From Cherax quadricarinatus (taxonomy: Eukaryota > Arthropoda > Malacostraca > Decapoda > Parastacidae): a DNA stretch of 64,000 bases. Location: the NCBI RefSeq assembly GCF_038502225.1, contig NW_027196471.1:1-64000 (forward strand). Reading direction: 5' to 3'. Numbering within the stretch: position 1 is the first letter of the stretch; each line of letters opens with the position of its first letter. A model generated the notes under the pieces. It made no database searches, was not told the origin of the DNA, and was given only the letters and a program-made list of their open reading frames with translations. This document shows, piece after piece, positions 1-14,984 of the stretch. The translations under genes were made by a program, and so were the position numbers.

Positions 1-555
1 AATATAACATTACAAGTATTTCTAGTGGCGTAACAATTCTCAACGGGTATTCCATAATCCCGTTTTTTTTTTGTTTTTTTGTTTTTTTTAATTTTTTTTC
101 CCCTTTTTTCTGTGACTTCGTAAATGGTCGAAGTCGGAGCGAAACATCTTCAGCTTCTCTCTCCTATGTGCGGATTATTTGTGTGTTGTTTCAGTCACGG
201 TATTGAGACTTTTTGCTCTTTATGGCACATTTTTTGAGGTAACTTCTGGTGTTCCTCAAAGTAATAGTCAGTAACAACGATGATAAATATGTATGAGTAA
301 CCCAGAAGCATGTACAAATTTCTCTATATTAAAAACGAATCTCCTGCAAAAACAATACTAAAAGCCATTTTCATCTTAAAAATGAATGCACAAAACTTTA
401 TCTTCAACTTTAGCCAAAATAACGGGAAAAATTTGTGAGGAAATCTCAAGTTTAGCGACTTTCTTGATGCGCTCTGTGACTGTTTGTGAAACAGTTTATG
501 ACAAAACCAAAGGGAGGGAATAACCTGCTTGACTTGCTTCTTACCAAGAGACAAT
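1..555. other. No gene recognised; T-rich leader sequence
   Basis: A T-rich stretch lies at about 63-107. The rest is AT-rich single-copy-looking DNA. Short open frames on both strands resemble no protein I recognise and have no coding signature. Confidence 0.5.
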
Positions 556-825
556 CACGATTTAATAATCAATTGGTAGTGGATTCGGTTTACACACTGA
601 GGTCCGGGGTCGATCCCCGGTACGGATGGAAGTGTTTCCTTAAGAGACCTGCTGTCCATATTCACTTATAAGTAAAATAGGTACCTAGGTGTTAGTCAAC
701 TGGTGTGGGACAAAAGTGACCTAATTTGCCCGAAATGCTCTGCATAACAAGAGGCTTACTATATTGTAGCATGTCACTGATGTCAGCTAGGCCTGTATAC
801 CCTGTACATGTACTTGTAGAAATAA

Positions 826-830
<5 letters not shown>
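556..830 (+). mobile_element. tRNA-derived SINE, copy 1
   Basis: A polymerase III B-box-like motif (GGTCGATCCCC, about 608-618) lies within a tRNA-like head. A body follows that is shared with the inverted copy at 4.25-4.6 kb, including stretches that read 'taggtacctaggtgttagtc' and 'gaaatgctctgcataacaag'. The 3' end runs straight into an (AAT)n array. The A box is weak, so the exact 5' end is uncertain. That this is a SINE is inferred from the tRNA-like head, shared body and repeat tail; the family name is unknown to me. Confidence 0.65.
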
Positions 831-1010
<180 letters not shown>

Positions 1011-1061
1011 TTATTGATGAGCTTGTGGAAAGTAATCACAATATTAATAACTTCAGTCCAC

Positions 1062-1407
1062 TTCAAGAGTTCAGTGTCAGTAATTCCTTCTCCTTCAAGA
1101 GTTCAGTGTCAGTAATTCCTGTCAATAATTCCTTCTCCTTCAAGAGTTCAGTGTCAATAATTCCTTCTCCTTCAAGAGTTCAGTGTCAATAATTCCTTCT
1201 CCTTCAAGAGTTCAGTGTCAATAATTCCTTCTCCTTCAAGAGTTCAGTGTCAATAATTCCTTCTCCTTCAAGAGTTCAGTGTCAATAATTCCTTCTCCTT
1301 CAAGAGTTCAGTGTCAATAATTCCTTCTCCTTCAAGAGTTCAGTGTCAATAATTCCTTCTCCTTCAAGAGTTCAGTGTCAGTAATTCCTTCTCCTTCAAG
1401 AGTTCAT
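1062..1407. repeat. Minisatellite, 32-bp unit, about 10-11 copies
   Basis: The unit is made of 'ccttctccttcaagagttca' followed by 'gtgtcaataatt'. Inner units are nearly identical. The first and last carry a GTCAGTAA variant, and one unit near 1115-1125 is shortened. Confidence 0.95.
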
Positions 1408-1439
1408 TATCTTTGAACGGAGAAATAAATATCATTGAT

Positions 1440-3898
1440 AATATTGATATAATAAGTAATATTATCCAGAATGACTGACCAGAGTATAATACCGAATAAT
1501 ATTTCCCTGAATGATATCCAGAATGATACTTTCTTGTATATTACTCTGAATGATATTATCCCAAATGATATTATCATGAATATTTTCCAAATGATATTAT
1601 CTTGAATGATATTATCTCAAATGATATTGTCGTGAATTATTTTATCCAGAATATTAATTATCCTGAATGATATTATCATGAATGATATTATACTGATTGA
1701 TATTATCCTGAATATTACTCTGAATGATATTATCTAGAATGCTATTATCATGAATAATATTATCCAGAACTGATATTACTATGAGAAATTATGTGTATGA
1801 TTGATATTATCTTGAATGACATTATCCTGACTGATATTATCCTGAACTGATATTATCTTGAATGACATTATCCTGAACTGATTAATATCATTATCCTGAC
1901 TGTCATTATCCTGAACTGATATTATCTTGAATGACATTATCCTGACTGATATTATCCTGAACTGATATCATCTTGAATGACATTATCCTGACTGTCATTA
2001 TCCTGAACTGATATTATCTTGAATGACATTATCCTGACTGATATTATCCTGAACTGATATTATCTTGAATGACATTATCCTGACTGATATTATCCTGAAC
2101 TGATATTATCATGAATGACATTATCCTGACTGATATTATCCTGAACTGATATTATCTTGAATGACATTATCCTGACTGATATTATCCTGAACTGATATTA
2201 TCATGAATGACATTATCCTGACTGATATTATCCTGAACTGATATTATCTTGAATGACATTATCCTGACTGATATTATCCTGAACTGATATTATCTTGAAT
2301 GACATTATCCTGACTGATATTATCCTGAACTGATATTATCTTGAATGACATTATCCTGACTGTCATTATCCTGAACTGATATTATCTTGAATGACATTAT
2401 CCTGACTGATATTATCCTGAACTGATATTATCTTGAATGACATTATCCTGACTGATATTATCCTGAACTGATATTATCTTGAATGACATTATCCTGACTG
2501 ATATTATCCTGAACTGATATTATCTTGAATGACATTATCCTGACTGATATTATCCTGAACTGATATTATCTTGAATGACATTATCCTGACTGTCATTATC
2601 CTGAACTGATATTATCTTGAATGACATTATCCTGACTGTCATTATCCTGAACTGATATTATCTTGAATGACATTATCCTGACTGATATTATCCTGAACTG
2701 ATATTATCTTGAATGACATTATCCTGACTGATATTATCCTGAACTGATATTATCTTGAATGACATTATCCTGACTGATATTATCCTGAACTGATATTATC
2801 TTGAATGACATTATCCTGACTGATATTATCCTGAACTGATATTATCTTGAATGACATTATCCTGACTGATATTATCCTGAACTGATATTATCTTGAATGA
2901 CATTATCCTGACTGATATTATCCTGAACTGATATTATCTTGAATGACATTATCCTGACTGTCATTATCCTGAACTGATATTATCTTGAATGACATTATCC
3001 TGACTGTCATTATCCTGAACTGATATTATCTTGAATGACATTATCCTGACTGATATTATCCTGAACTGATATTATCTTGAATGACATTATCCTGACTGAT
3101 ATTATCCTGAACTGATATTATCTTGAATGACATTATCCTGACTGATATTATCCTGAACTGATATTATCTTGAATGACATTATCCTGACTGATATTATCCT
3201 GAACTGATATTATCTTGAATGACATTATCCTGACTGATATTATCCTGAACTGATATTATCTTGAATGACATTATCCTGACTGTCATTATCCTGAACTGAT
3301 ATTATCTTGAATGACATTATCCTGACTGTAATTATCCTGAACTGATATTATCTTGAATGACATTATCCTGACTGATATTATCCTGAACTGATATTATCTT
3401 GAATGACATTATCCTGACTGATATTATCCTGAACTGATATTATCATGAATGACATTATCCTGACTGATATTATCCTGAACTGATATTATCTTGAATGACA
3501 TTATCCTGACTGATATTATCTGAACTGATATTACTGAATGACATTATCCTGACTGATATTATCCTGAACTGATATTATCTTGAATGACATTATCCTGACT
3601 GTCATTATCCTGAACTGATATTATCTTGAATGACATTATCCTGACTGTCATTATCCTGAACTGATATTATCTTGAATGACATTATCCTGACTGATATTAT
3701 CCTGAACTGATATTATCTTGAATGACATTATCCTGACTGATATTATCCTGAACTGATATTATCTTGAATGACATTATCCTGACTGATATTATCCTGAACT
3801 GATATTATCTTGAATGACATTATCCTGACTGTCATTATCCTGAACTGATATTATCTTGAATGACATTATCCTGAACTGATATTATCCTGAACTAATAT
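1440..3898. repeat. Satellite with 46-bp higher-order unit
   Basis: From about 1440 to 1790 there are diverged 15-16-bp units of the type TGATATTATCCTGAA. From about 1790 to 3898 the array is homogeneous with a 46-bp unit made of three related subunits (GATATTATCTTGAAT, GACATTATCCTGACT, GATATTATCCTGAACT), about 45 copies. A variant with GTCATTATC in the third subunit recurs at intervals. Copies near 3520-3535 have small deletions. No coding content. Confidence 0.95.
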
Positions 3899-4240
3899 CA
3901 CTCTTGATATCCCACACTCACATAAGCTCCATCTTTAGGTATGAATTATTAATTTTAACCCAGTAACACTGGTAAATTATGTTTGTGGACAGTATATGGA
4001 TTATTATTGATCTGACTTTACTAATTAGTGGTTTGGTCCACAAAATATACACATTTATAGGAGAAAGTATATATAAAATATACATAAATTACGTATATCA
4101 ATTTTATATTGCATAAAAAGTGCAAAATTTTAATGAACACTTACCCAAATGTTTCTCTGGCCTCAACCTAACACTTCCTAACAGAAAGATATACTAAAGG
4201 CTACCCGACATAGCAAATTACTGTAGTGAGCTGGGAAGCT
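3899..4240. other. AT-rich stretch without recognised features
   Basis: This is single-copy-looking AT-rich sequence between the satellite and the inverted SINE. I see no gene, RNA or repeat in it. Confidence 0.5.
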
Positions 4241-4245
4241 TGCAT

Positions 4246-4247
4246 AC

Positions 4248-4313
<66 letters not shown>

Positions 4314-4598
4314 TCTTTATTTCTAGTTGATATCAATGACATACTACTATATTGAAAGCCGCTTGTTATGCTGAACATTTCTGGCAAATTAGGTCAGTTT
4401 TGTCCCAGGATGCGACCCAAACCAGTCGACTAACACCCAGGTACCCATTTTATACTGATGAGTAAACAGGGACAGCAAGTGTCTTATGGAAACACGTCAT
4501 TAATGTTTCATAGCCGTACCAGAGATTTGAACTCCGGACCTCAGTGTGTGAGTTGAGTGCGCTAGCGATCGCGGTACTGGACTCACGAGTAACCACTT
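4246..4598 (-). mobile_element. tRNA-derived SINE, copy 2 (inverted), with (AAT)n tail
   Basis: On the minus strand the B box reads GAGTTCAAATCTC (plus-strand 4521-4534), downstream of 'cactgaggtccgg', which copy 1 also has. The body is homologous to 640-820, and the element ends in an (AAT)n array at 4246-4313. The head is better preserved than in copy 1. Together the copies form an inverted pair about 3.4 kb apart that brackets the two tandem arrays. Confidence 0.7.
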
Positions 4599-4607
4599 TT
4601 CCCCATA

Positions 4608-6710
4608 TAACCTACTAAAAAGAAAAAGAAGAAAACCGTCAAAGTGGGATGTTTGAATGTGCGTGGATGTTGTGCGAATGATAAGAAAGAGATGATTGTG
4701 GATGTTATGAATGAGAAGAAGCTGGATGTTCTGGCTTTAAGTGAAACAAAGCTGAAGGGGGTGGGAGAGTTTCAGTGAGGAGAAATAAATGGGAATAGGA
4801 TAGGGGGTTCAAATAGAGTTAGAGCTAATAAAAGGAGTAGCAATAATGTTGAAGGATACGTTATGGCAAGAAAAGATGGAATGTAAATGAATAAATGCAA
4901 GGATTATGTGGTGTAAAATAAGGGTTGGATGTGAAAAGTGGGTTATAGTATGTGTTTATGCACTTGGAGAAGAGAGTAGTGAGAGAGTACTTGTGGTTGA
5001 GATATCATTCTAAAGTGGGTAAAAATGTTGTGAATGGAGTAGTAGGTAAATTTGAGGTGTCAGGGGTAAATGAAAATATGGAGCCTTTAATTGAGCTATG
5101 TGTAGAAAGAGGTTTGGTAATAAGTAATACATATTTTATGAAAAGGAGGATAAGTAAGTATACAAGGTATGATGTAGCAACTAATGAAAGTAGTTTGTTT
5201 GATTATGTATTGGTGGACAAAAGGGTGATGGGTAGGCTCCAGGATGTACATGTTTATAGAGGAGCAGTGAATATATTGGATCATTATTTAGTTGTAGATG
5301 GGACAGAAATAAAATGGCGACAGCAAGAGAGAGGTGAAAGTGTATCAACTAAGGGAGGAGGAAGTTCGGGTGAGATATAAGCAACTATTAGCAGAAAGGT
5401 GGACTGGTGCAAGTATGAGTAGTGGGGGGGTTGAAGAGGGTTGGGATAGTTTTAAAAATGCAGTATTAGAATGTGGGGCAGAAGTTTGTGATTGGCGGAA
5501 TGATGAAGTAAAGGGTGTGATAAAAGAGAAAAAGGTAGTTTATGAGAGGTTTTTACAAAGCAGAAGTGTTATAAGAAGAGCAGAGTATATGGAGAGTAAA
5601 AGAAAGGTGAAGAGAATGGTGAGAGAGTACAAAAGATGAGCTGATGATAGAGTGGGAGAGGCACTGTCAAGAAATTTTGCCGAAAATAAGAAAAAAATTT
5701 TGGAGTGAGATAAACAAGTTAAGAAAGCCTAGGGAACAAACGGCTTTGTCAGTTACAAACAGAGTAGGGGAGTTAGTAGAATGGGAACTTGAAGTATTGA
5801 GTAGATGGCGGGAATATTTTGAGGAACTTTTAAATGTCGAGGAAGAAAGGGAGGCGGTAATTTTATGAACTGGCCAGGTAGGTATACCATCTTTTAGAAG
5901 TGAAGAAGAGCAGGATGTTTGTGTGGGGGAGGTGCGTGAGGCATTACGTAGAATGAAATGGGGTAAAGCAGCTGGAACTGACGGGATCATGACAAAAATG
6001 TTAAAAGCAGGGGGGATATAGTGTTGGAGTGGTTAGTATTTTTGTTTAATAAATGTATGAAAGAGGGGAGGGTGCCTAGGGATTGGCAGAGAGTGTGTAT
6101 GGTTCCTTTATATAAAGGGAAGGGATAGGGGAGCAATGTGGTAGATGTTGCAAGTGTATGAAAAAGGCAGCAACTTACTAAATGGTGTAAAGAGTTTTTA
6201 TGAGGATAGTGAGGCTCAGGTTAGGGTGTGCAGAAGAGAGGGAGACTGCTTCCCGGTAAAAGTAGTTAATGAGGGATGTGTAATGTCTCCATGGATGTTT
6301 AATATATTTATAAATGGGGTTGTAAAAGAAGTAAATGCTATGGTGTTGGGGAGAGGGGTGAGATTAAATTTTGCAGAATCAAATACAAAATGGGAAATGA
6401 CACAGTTACTTTTTGCGGATGATACTGAGTTTATGGGAGATTCTTAGGAAAGGTTGCGAAGGTTAGTGGACGAGTTTGGGAGCGTGTGTAAAGGTAGAAA
6501 GTTGAAAGTGAACATAGATAAGTGTAAGGTGATGAGGAAATCAAACGATTTAGATAAAGAAAAATTGGATATCACATTGGAGAGAGGGAGTATGGAAGAA
6601 GTCAATATTTTCAGATATTTGAGAGTTGACGTGTCAGTGGATGGGTTTACGAAGGATGAGGTTAGCCATAGAACTGATAAAGGAAAAAAAGGTGAGTGGT
6701 GTGTTGAAGT
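4608..6710 (+). pseudogene. RTE-like LINE, decayed copy 1 (endonuclease-RT)
   Basis: Conceptual translation follows the RTE-like ORFs at 6.9-9.2 and 27.3-29.5 kb: an APE-type endonuclease start (about 4640-5290), the linker, RT blocks including LLFADD (about 6407-6424) and the following ELK/GR-like region. Many frameshifts and stops break it, including a TGA just after 'gagtttcag' near 4777. The catalytic D block before FADD is partly deleted near 6125. Homology stops after 'gagtggtgtgttgaag' at about 6710, where an unrelated inverted-repeat arm begins. The copy is dead and older than its neighbours. Confidence 0.85.
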
Positions 6711-6754
6711 TGTTCAAAGTTTTGCAACTTTACAGGCTATTTCCCGTGAATAAT
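6711..6754 (+). repeat. Left arm of a 44-bp inverted repeat
   Basis: This arm begins TGTTCAAAGT and ends CCCGTGAATAAT. It matches the reverse complement of 9856-9899 at 42 of 44 positions. It is followed by a short spacer and (AT)n. Confidence 0.9.
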
Positions 6755-6767
6755 GATATAATGTATA

Positions 6768-6771
6768 CATA

Positions 6772-6837
<66 letters not shown>
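6768..6837. repeat. (AT)n microsatellite
   Basis: A pure AT dinucleotide array between the left inverted-repeat arm and the truncated 3' end of RTE-like copy 2. Confidence 0.97.
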
Positions 6838-9899
<3,062 letters not shown>

Positions 9900-10175
9900 G
9901 TATAACGTTTTATCTACCATCATTCTGTAGAGCTTGTTGTTTGCCTTCTTATTCATCAGTTTATCGGTACTATATACTATCAGTAATATTATGTTTGCCT
10001 TCTATCACTATCGATATTTGATTGGGAGTGGGAGAGGCGATATCTTCTTTAAATACGTATTGCACTGCATAGTTATCGACGTCTTGATGAATTTACAATC
10101 ACTGCCATTAGGATTTTTTTATTTTGGTAAATGATGGTGAAAGTCAACTAGTGTAGAAAAAGGCACCGCATTGCA
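9900..10175. other. No recognised feature
   Basis: Single-copy-looking sequence with a 66-codon open frame of no recognisable similarity. Confidence 0.5.
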
Positions 10176-10530
10176 GGGAAACCCTTATTACTGCTACAGT
10201 GCGTCGTCAAGGAAACCCTTATTACTGCTACAGTGCGTCGTCAAGGAAACCCTTATTACTGCTACAGTGTGTCGTCAAGGAAACCCTTATTACTGCTACA
10301 GTGTGTCGTCAAGGAAACCCTTATTACTGCTACAGTGCGTCGTCAGGGAAACCCTTATTACTGCTACAGTGAGTCGTCAAGGAAACCCTTATTACTGCTA
10401 CAGTGTGTCAAGGAAACCCTTATTACTGCTACAATGTGTCGTCAAGGAAACCTTTAATACTGCTACAATGTGTCGTCAAGGAAACCCTTATTACTGCTAC
10501 AGTGTGTCAAGGAAACCTTTATAACTGCTA
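10176..10530. repeat. Minisatellite, 34-bp unit, about 11 copies
   Basis: Unit 'gaaacccttattactgctac' followed by 'agtgtgtcgtcaag'. Some units lack the GTCG and are about 31 bp (for example near 10410 and 10505). Overlapping open frames across it come from the repeat period. Confidence 0.95.
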
Positions 10531-10930
10531 CCGTGTGTCATCAAGGTCTGGGGTCAGTCAATCATAATCCAGCTCTGGACATAACGTTGTAGAAATACAG
10601 TGTCCTCTGTCAAGATTTACTCTCTGTAAACAAAACATTACTATACCAGAGTTTAAACAGAGATCTAAAATACTTTCTGCATTATGTGTTTTACATCTGA
10701 CAGATATGTCTGTATGCAGAGAATAAATCTAAATAATAGCGTTTCATTTTTCACGTAAGCATTAATAAATAAGTAGTGATATATATGTTTTAAGAAGATA
10801 GTCTTTTCTACTCCCCAACAAATATAATTCTGAAAGAATGTACAACAAGCTTAGTATAATTGTTATAAAACTTTCAACTAATTAATATGACCTGATGCTT
10901 GTTGATGCTCGATCTAGGATTCTAAGCTAG
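10531..10930. other. No recognised feature
   Basis: AT-rich sequence between two minisatellites. No gene or RNA recognised. Confidence 0.5.
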
Positions 10931-12040
10931 TGTGTGTTACCAGTAAGTATAACCTGCTGCAGGAGAGTGTTTTCTGTATTGTGTGTTGCCAGTAAGTATA
11001 GCCTACTGCAGGAAAATGTTTCTCCTTATTATGTGTTGCCAGTAAGTATAGCCTGCTGCAGGAGAGTGTTCTCTGTATTGTGTGTTGCCAGTAAGTATAT
11101 CCTGCTGTAGGAGAATGTTTCTCTTGATTGTGTGTTGCCAGTAAGTATATCCTGCTGTAGGAGAATGTTTCTCTTGATTGTGTGTTGCCAGTAAGTATAG
11201 CTGAGGAATGTTTCTCTTATTGTGTGTTGCCAGTAAGTATAACCTGCTGTAGGAGAATGTTTCTCTTGATTGTGTGTTGCCAGTAAGTATATCCTGCTGC
11301 AGGAAAATGTTCTCTGTATTGTGTGTTGCCAGTAAGTATAGCCTACTGCAGGAGAATGTTTCTCTTTATTGTGTGTTGCCAGTAAGTATAGCCTGCTGCA
11401 GGAGAATGTTTCTCTTTATTGTGTGTTGCCAGTAAGTATAGCCTGCTGCAGGAGAATGTTTCTCTTGATTGTGTGTTGCCAGTAAGTATAACCTGCTATT
11501 GTGTGTGTGTTGCCAGGAGAGTGAAGTATATCCTGCTGCAGGAGAATGTTTCTCTTCAATGTGTGTTGCCAGTAAGTATAACCTGCTGCAGGAGAATGTT
11601 TCTCTTTATTGTGTGTTGCCAGTAAGTATAACCTGCTGTTTCTCTATTGTGTGTTGCCAGTAAGTATAACCTGCTGCAGGAGAATGTTATTGTGTGTTGC
11701 CAGTAAGTATAACCTGCTGCAGGAGAATGTAAGTTCTCTTGAATGTTTCTCTTTATTGTGTGTTGCCAGTAAGTATAACCTGCTGCAGGAGAATGTTCTC
11801 TGTATTGTGTGTTGCCAGTAAGTATAACCTGCTGCAGGAGAATGTTTCTCTTTATTGTGTGTTGCCAGTAAGTATAACCTGCTGCAGGAGAATGTTCTCT
11901 GTATTGTGTGTTGCCAGTAAGTATAACCTGCTGCAGGAGAATGTTCTCTGTACTGTGTGTTGCCAGTAAGTATAACCTGCTGCAGGAGAATGTTCTCTGT
12001 ACTGTGTGTTGCCAGTTAGTATAGCCTGCTGCAGGAGCTT
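10931..12040. repeat. Minisatellite, about 49-bp unit, about 22 copies
   Basis: The unit contains 'tgtgttgccagtaagtataa' then 'cctgctgcaggagaatgttt' and a short CTCTT/CTGTA spacer. Units vary from about 47 to 50 bp, and several are broken (near 11190, 11500, 11640). Each unit has a GTAAGTAT core followed by CTGCTGCAG. Open frames on both strands are repeat artefacts. Confidence 0.95.
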
Positions 12041-12600
12041 TATTGATACTCGTGAAGCCGCTAGGTTTTAAAAGCCCGTTAACCAACCAACCTGTTGAAG
12101 GTAGTTAATTTTATAGTCTGTCTTATGGCATCTAATGTAGCATGTCCTCTTAATGCAGCCTGTTCATTGCAGAACATTTTTCGTTATTCACACATTTTTT
12201 TTATCCTGACATTTCAACAATTTCCGTCTATAACCTGATTAAAGAACAATCTTTAATTTTGTAAATCTGTCTCCAAAATCTTAACTCGAAATAACTCTAA
12301 AATTTATAACTAAATTAATACATTTCTGTATATTACATGCTTCATGAATAACTTGCAGCTGCATAACCTTTGAGTTAGTATACACAGTCATTTACTATAC
12401 ATAGCGGATTAGGGAATATTTGTTTGTCAGGAGAACTGGGATAATATCTCCTGTTGTGAGTTATAATCACAATGCTCGGCTTTGCGCGTAAATCAATTCC
12501 TTGCTGCTTTTCGAACTGTCCTCTGTTCATCCGGGCCTGATGTGCAGTTCTGGGGTGACCCAAGTTCTAAGCTTAGCAGGCTGTTGAATAAAATACACGG
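12041..12600. other. No recognised feature
   Basis: AT-rich single-copy-looking sequence. A short minus-strand frame (12375-12563) resembles nothing I know. Confidence 0.45.
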
Positions 12601-12659
12601 GTCTTATTCATAAACTTTTAGGTGATAAGCATCGTTATCTTGAACACTACGATGCTCGT

Positions 12660-12815
12660 CACCTGCTCCTACTCTGAACTACTGATTACCTTATCTTGTC
12701 TTTTGTATGTCATTCTACAGTCTTCAAATTATGTCCTTGTGTTGGGAAAGCCACTGTATGGCGAAACTTCGACAAATAACGACATCCAGATGCTGCACCT
12801 GTCGAATTTATAATG
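12660..12815 (+). repeat. Degenerate end of the GAAACGTTT foldback repeat family
   Basis: The segment around 'gccactgtatggcgaaactt' and the following 'aaataacgacatccagatgc' matches, with substitutions, the right end of the repeat at 62.8 kb (gccactgtg...gaaacgtttcctcattaaagatac). It is heavily diverged, so limits are approximate. Confidence 0.5.
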
Positions 12816-12879
12816 TCGGTTTTGCATACCATTGATAGACAATCGACTAGGTGAAGCACAAAATGTAAACTTGAAGCCC

Positions 12880-13190
12880 AGAGCATTTTGGCATTCTTTG
12901 CCTCCTCCCATATCAAGGTCTGTACAAGACATTTCCTATTGCATAAGTTGCGCTTTGGACACCACAAGTTCAAATGCACTAGACCTCGATCTAAACTTTA
13001 TCGCTGCAATGATTCCAGCAGACATTCCACTGATCTGATCTGTGTATACCCTGAGATCTCAGGATTCAGTGCTGATGAATGTTATGCTCAGAGGCAATTG
13101 ATGCATTCTTGCTCACCAAGATGCAGACCTCTGGGTGCTTTAAATGGCAGATACTGTCATCGATCGTGTCGGAGATAAAGAAACTCTTCA
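12880..13190 (+). pseudogene. Possible Gypsy-type gag/protease remnant
   Basis: One plus-strand frame (12888-13178) contains LLHKLRFGHHKFKC, reminiscent of the YHxxFGxxAxxC zinc-binding segment near the end of gag in some metazoan Gypsy elements. Further on is LGALNG, which resembles the LxAxNG segment of their aspartic protease region. The DTG active site is not visible and stops and frameshifts are present. This is a weak, motif-level call; the stretch could be chance. Confidence 0.3.
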
Positions 13191-13391
13191 AACCGTCTTC
13201 AGAACAGTGACAACAGTTAGTCTCAGAGTTATGGGAAAGATTCCTATACGCTGAAATAATCACTGACTTCCATCTTCATCTTTGATGCACTTGAAACCCT
13301 GAGCAACAGTATTTTGGTGAAAAGACTTGATGACAACCACTTTGTTGATGACGAAGTTGGGATTCATCCACAAGAAGTAAATCACGGAACG

Positions 13392-13430
13392 GGTGGGGTT
13401 TGGACCCATGGCAAGGGTTCAAACCCCACC
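13392..13430. repeat. Perfect-looking hairpin with B-box-like arm
   Basis: Arms 13392-13407 and 13415-13430 are complementary at 15 of 16 positions (GGTGGGGTTTG...CAAACCCCACC) with a 7-nt loop. The right arm reads GGGTTCAAACCCC, matching the tRNA B-box/T-arm consensus. It could be part of a short tRNA-related element. Confidence 0.75.
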
Positions 13431-13605
13431 AGTTCCCTGATGTGTTTGCAATCGTGTTATTACGATTTCGTGAGCCACAAGGAAGGTGACCATAGCCACC
13501 AAGTTTCCAGCTCCTGACAGCTACAACTCCGAAAATGCAGACAAACTCTCACGTCTCAACATCAATCAATCAAGACCGACGGACTGAACACATCCACTCC
13601 ATGCT

Positions 13606-13732
13606 GAGGGACTGATTACCTCAAACTACTCCTCATCTTCCACCTCTTCCACCGTTCTTCTCTGTATTGGACTGAAGGAGCCATTAACTAGCGAAACGTT
13701 CCTTAATAAAGATGCCCTGTAGGTAAACGTTG
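13606..13732 (+). repeat. Member of the GAAACGTTT foldback repeat family
   Basis: Shares 'gactgattacctcaaactac', the CTGTATTGGACTGA and GCCATTAACTAGCGAAACGTT segments and AATAAAGATGCCCT with the repeat at 62.6-62.9 kb. Only the right half is evident. It abuts the 14-bp minisatellite. Confidence 0.65.
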
Positions 13733-13783
13733 CACTAGGTTCTCATTCTTCAACGTAGCGAAACGTGTTCGGCAAGAACAAGA

Positions 13784-14666
13784 CCACTGTAGGAAGACCA
13801 AGGTAGACCACTGTAGGTAGACCACTGTAGACCACTGTAGGTAGACCACTGTAGGTAGACCACTGTAGGAAGACCACTAGACCACTGTAGACCAGTAGAC
13901 CACTGAGGTAGACCACTGTAGGTAGACCACTGTAGGTAGACCACTGTAGGTAGACCACTGTAGGAAGACCACTGTAGGTAGACCACTGTAGACCACTGTA
14001 GGACCACTGTAGGTAGACCACTGTAGGTAGACCACTGTAGACCACTGTAGGTAGACCACTGTAGACCACTGTAGGTAGACCACTGTAGGTAGACCACTGT
14101 AGGTAGACCACTGTAGGTAGACCACTGTAGGTAGACCACTGTAGGTAGACCACTGTAGGTAGACCACTGTAGGTAGACCACTGTAGGTAGACCACTGTAG
14201 GTAGACCACTGTAGGTAGACCACTGTAGGTAGACCACTGTAGGTAGACCAGACCACTGTAGACCACTGTAGGTAGACCACTGTAGGTAGACCACTGTAGG
14301 TAGACCACTGTAGGTAGACCACTGTAGGTAGACCACTGTAGGTAGACCACTGTAGGTAGACCACTGTAGGTAGACCACTGTAGGTAGACCACTGTAGGTA
14401 GACCACTGTAGGTAGACCACTGTAGGTAGACCACTGTAGGTAGACCACTGTAGGTAGACCACTGTAGGTAGACCACTGTAGGTAGACCACTGTAGGTAGA
14501 CCACTGTAGGTAGACCACTGTAGGTAGACCACTGTAGGTAGACCACTGTAGGTAGACCACTGTAGGTAGACCACTGTAGGTAGACCACTGTAGGTAGACC
14601 ACTGTAGGTAGACCACTGTAGGTAGACCACTGTAGGTAGACCACTGTAGGTAGACCACTGTAGGTA
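13784..14666. repeat. Minisatellite, 14-bp unit, about 62 copies
   Basis: Unit GACCACTGTAGGTA, nearly perfect from about 14270 to 14666. The left part has 10-bp truncated units (GACCACTGTA) and point changes. Because three units make 42 bp, all minus-strand frames stay open and give about 300-codon frames. These are not genes. Confidence 0.97.
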
Positions 14667-14984
14667 CATGTCACCGCCAGAATAAACTGTACGAGACCTT
14701 CAACAATGGTAAAAGAGAAGACATTAAATATAAAAGAAAATTGTTCTTTTATAATCAAATTAACCCAAGATAAAAATAAGTTAGAAGAATCAGCATCAAG
14801 CTACGTAGAAACATTAGTTAATTTGAGCAATGTGTTAAAAAAGATAATGACAAAGGAGATACACTGAGTTCAGAGGTTAAACTAAGTTAACAGTTCTCAT
14901 AACTTAGTGGCGGTAGAGAAAAAATATCATAGACGCTTTTCTCTGGTTTTATTACCAAGGTTCTCAGGAAGGTTACACTCAGTG

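Noticed and set aside
595..640. Functional tRNA gene
   Set aside because: Only the B-box half is tRNA-like; the acceptor and anticodon arms do not form, and a shared SINE body follows.
1790..3898. Possible CRISPR-like array because of regular spacing
   Set aside because: Units are contiguous and similar throughout, with no unique spacers; the genome is eukaryotic and no cas-like gene is near.
13743..14758. Three overlapping minus-strand frames of about 300 codons with a YLQWSTYSGLPTVV-type repeat
   Set aside because: They are produced by the 14-bp minisatellite, whose period keeps all frames open; no gene context.
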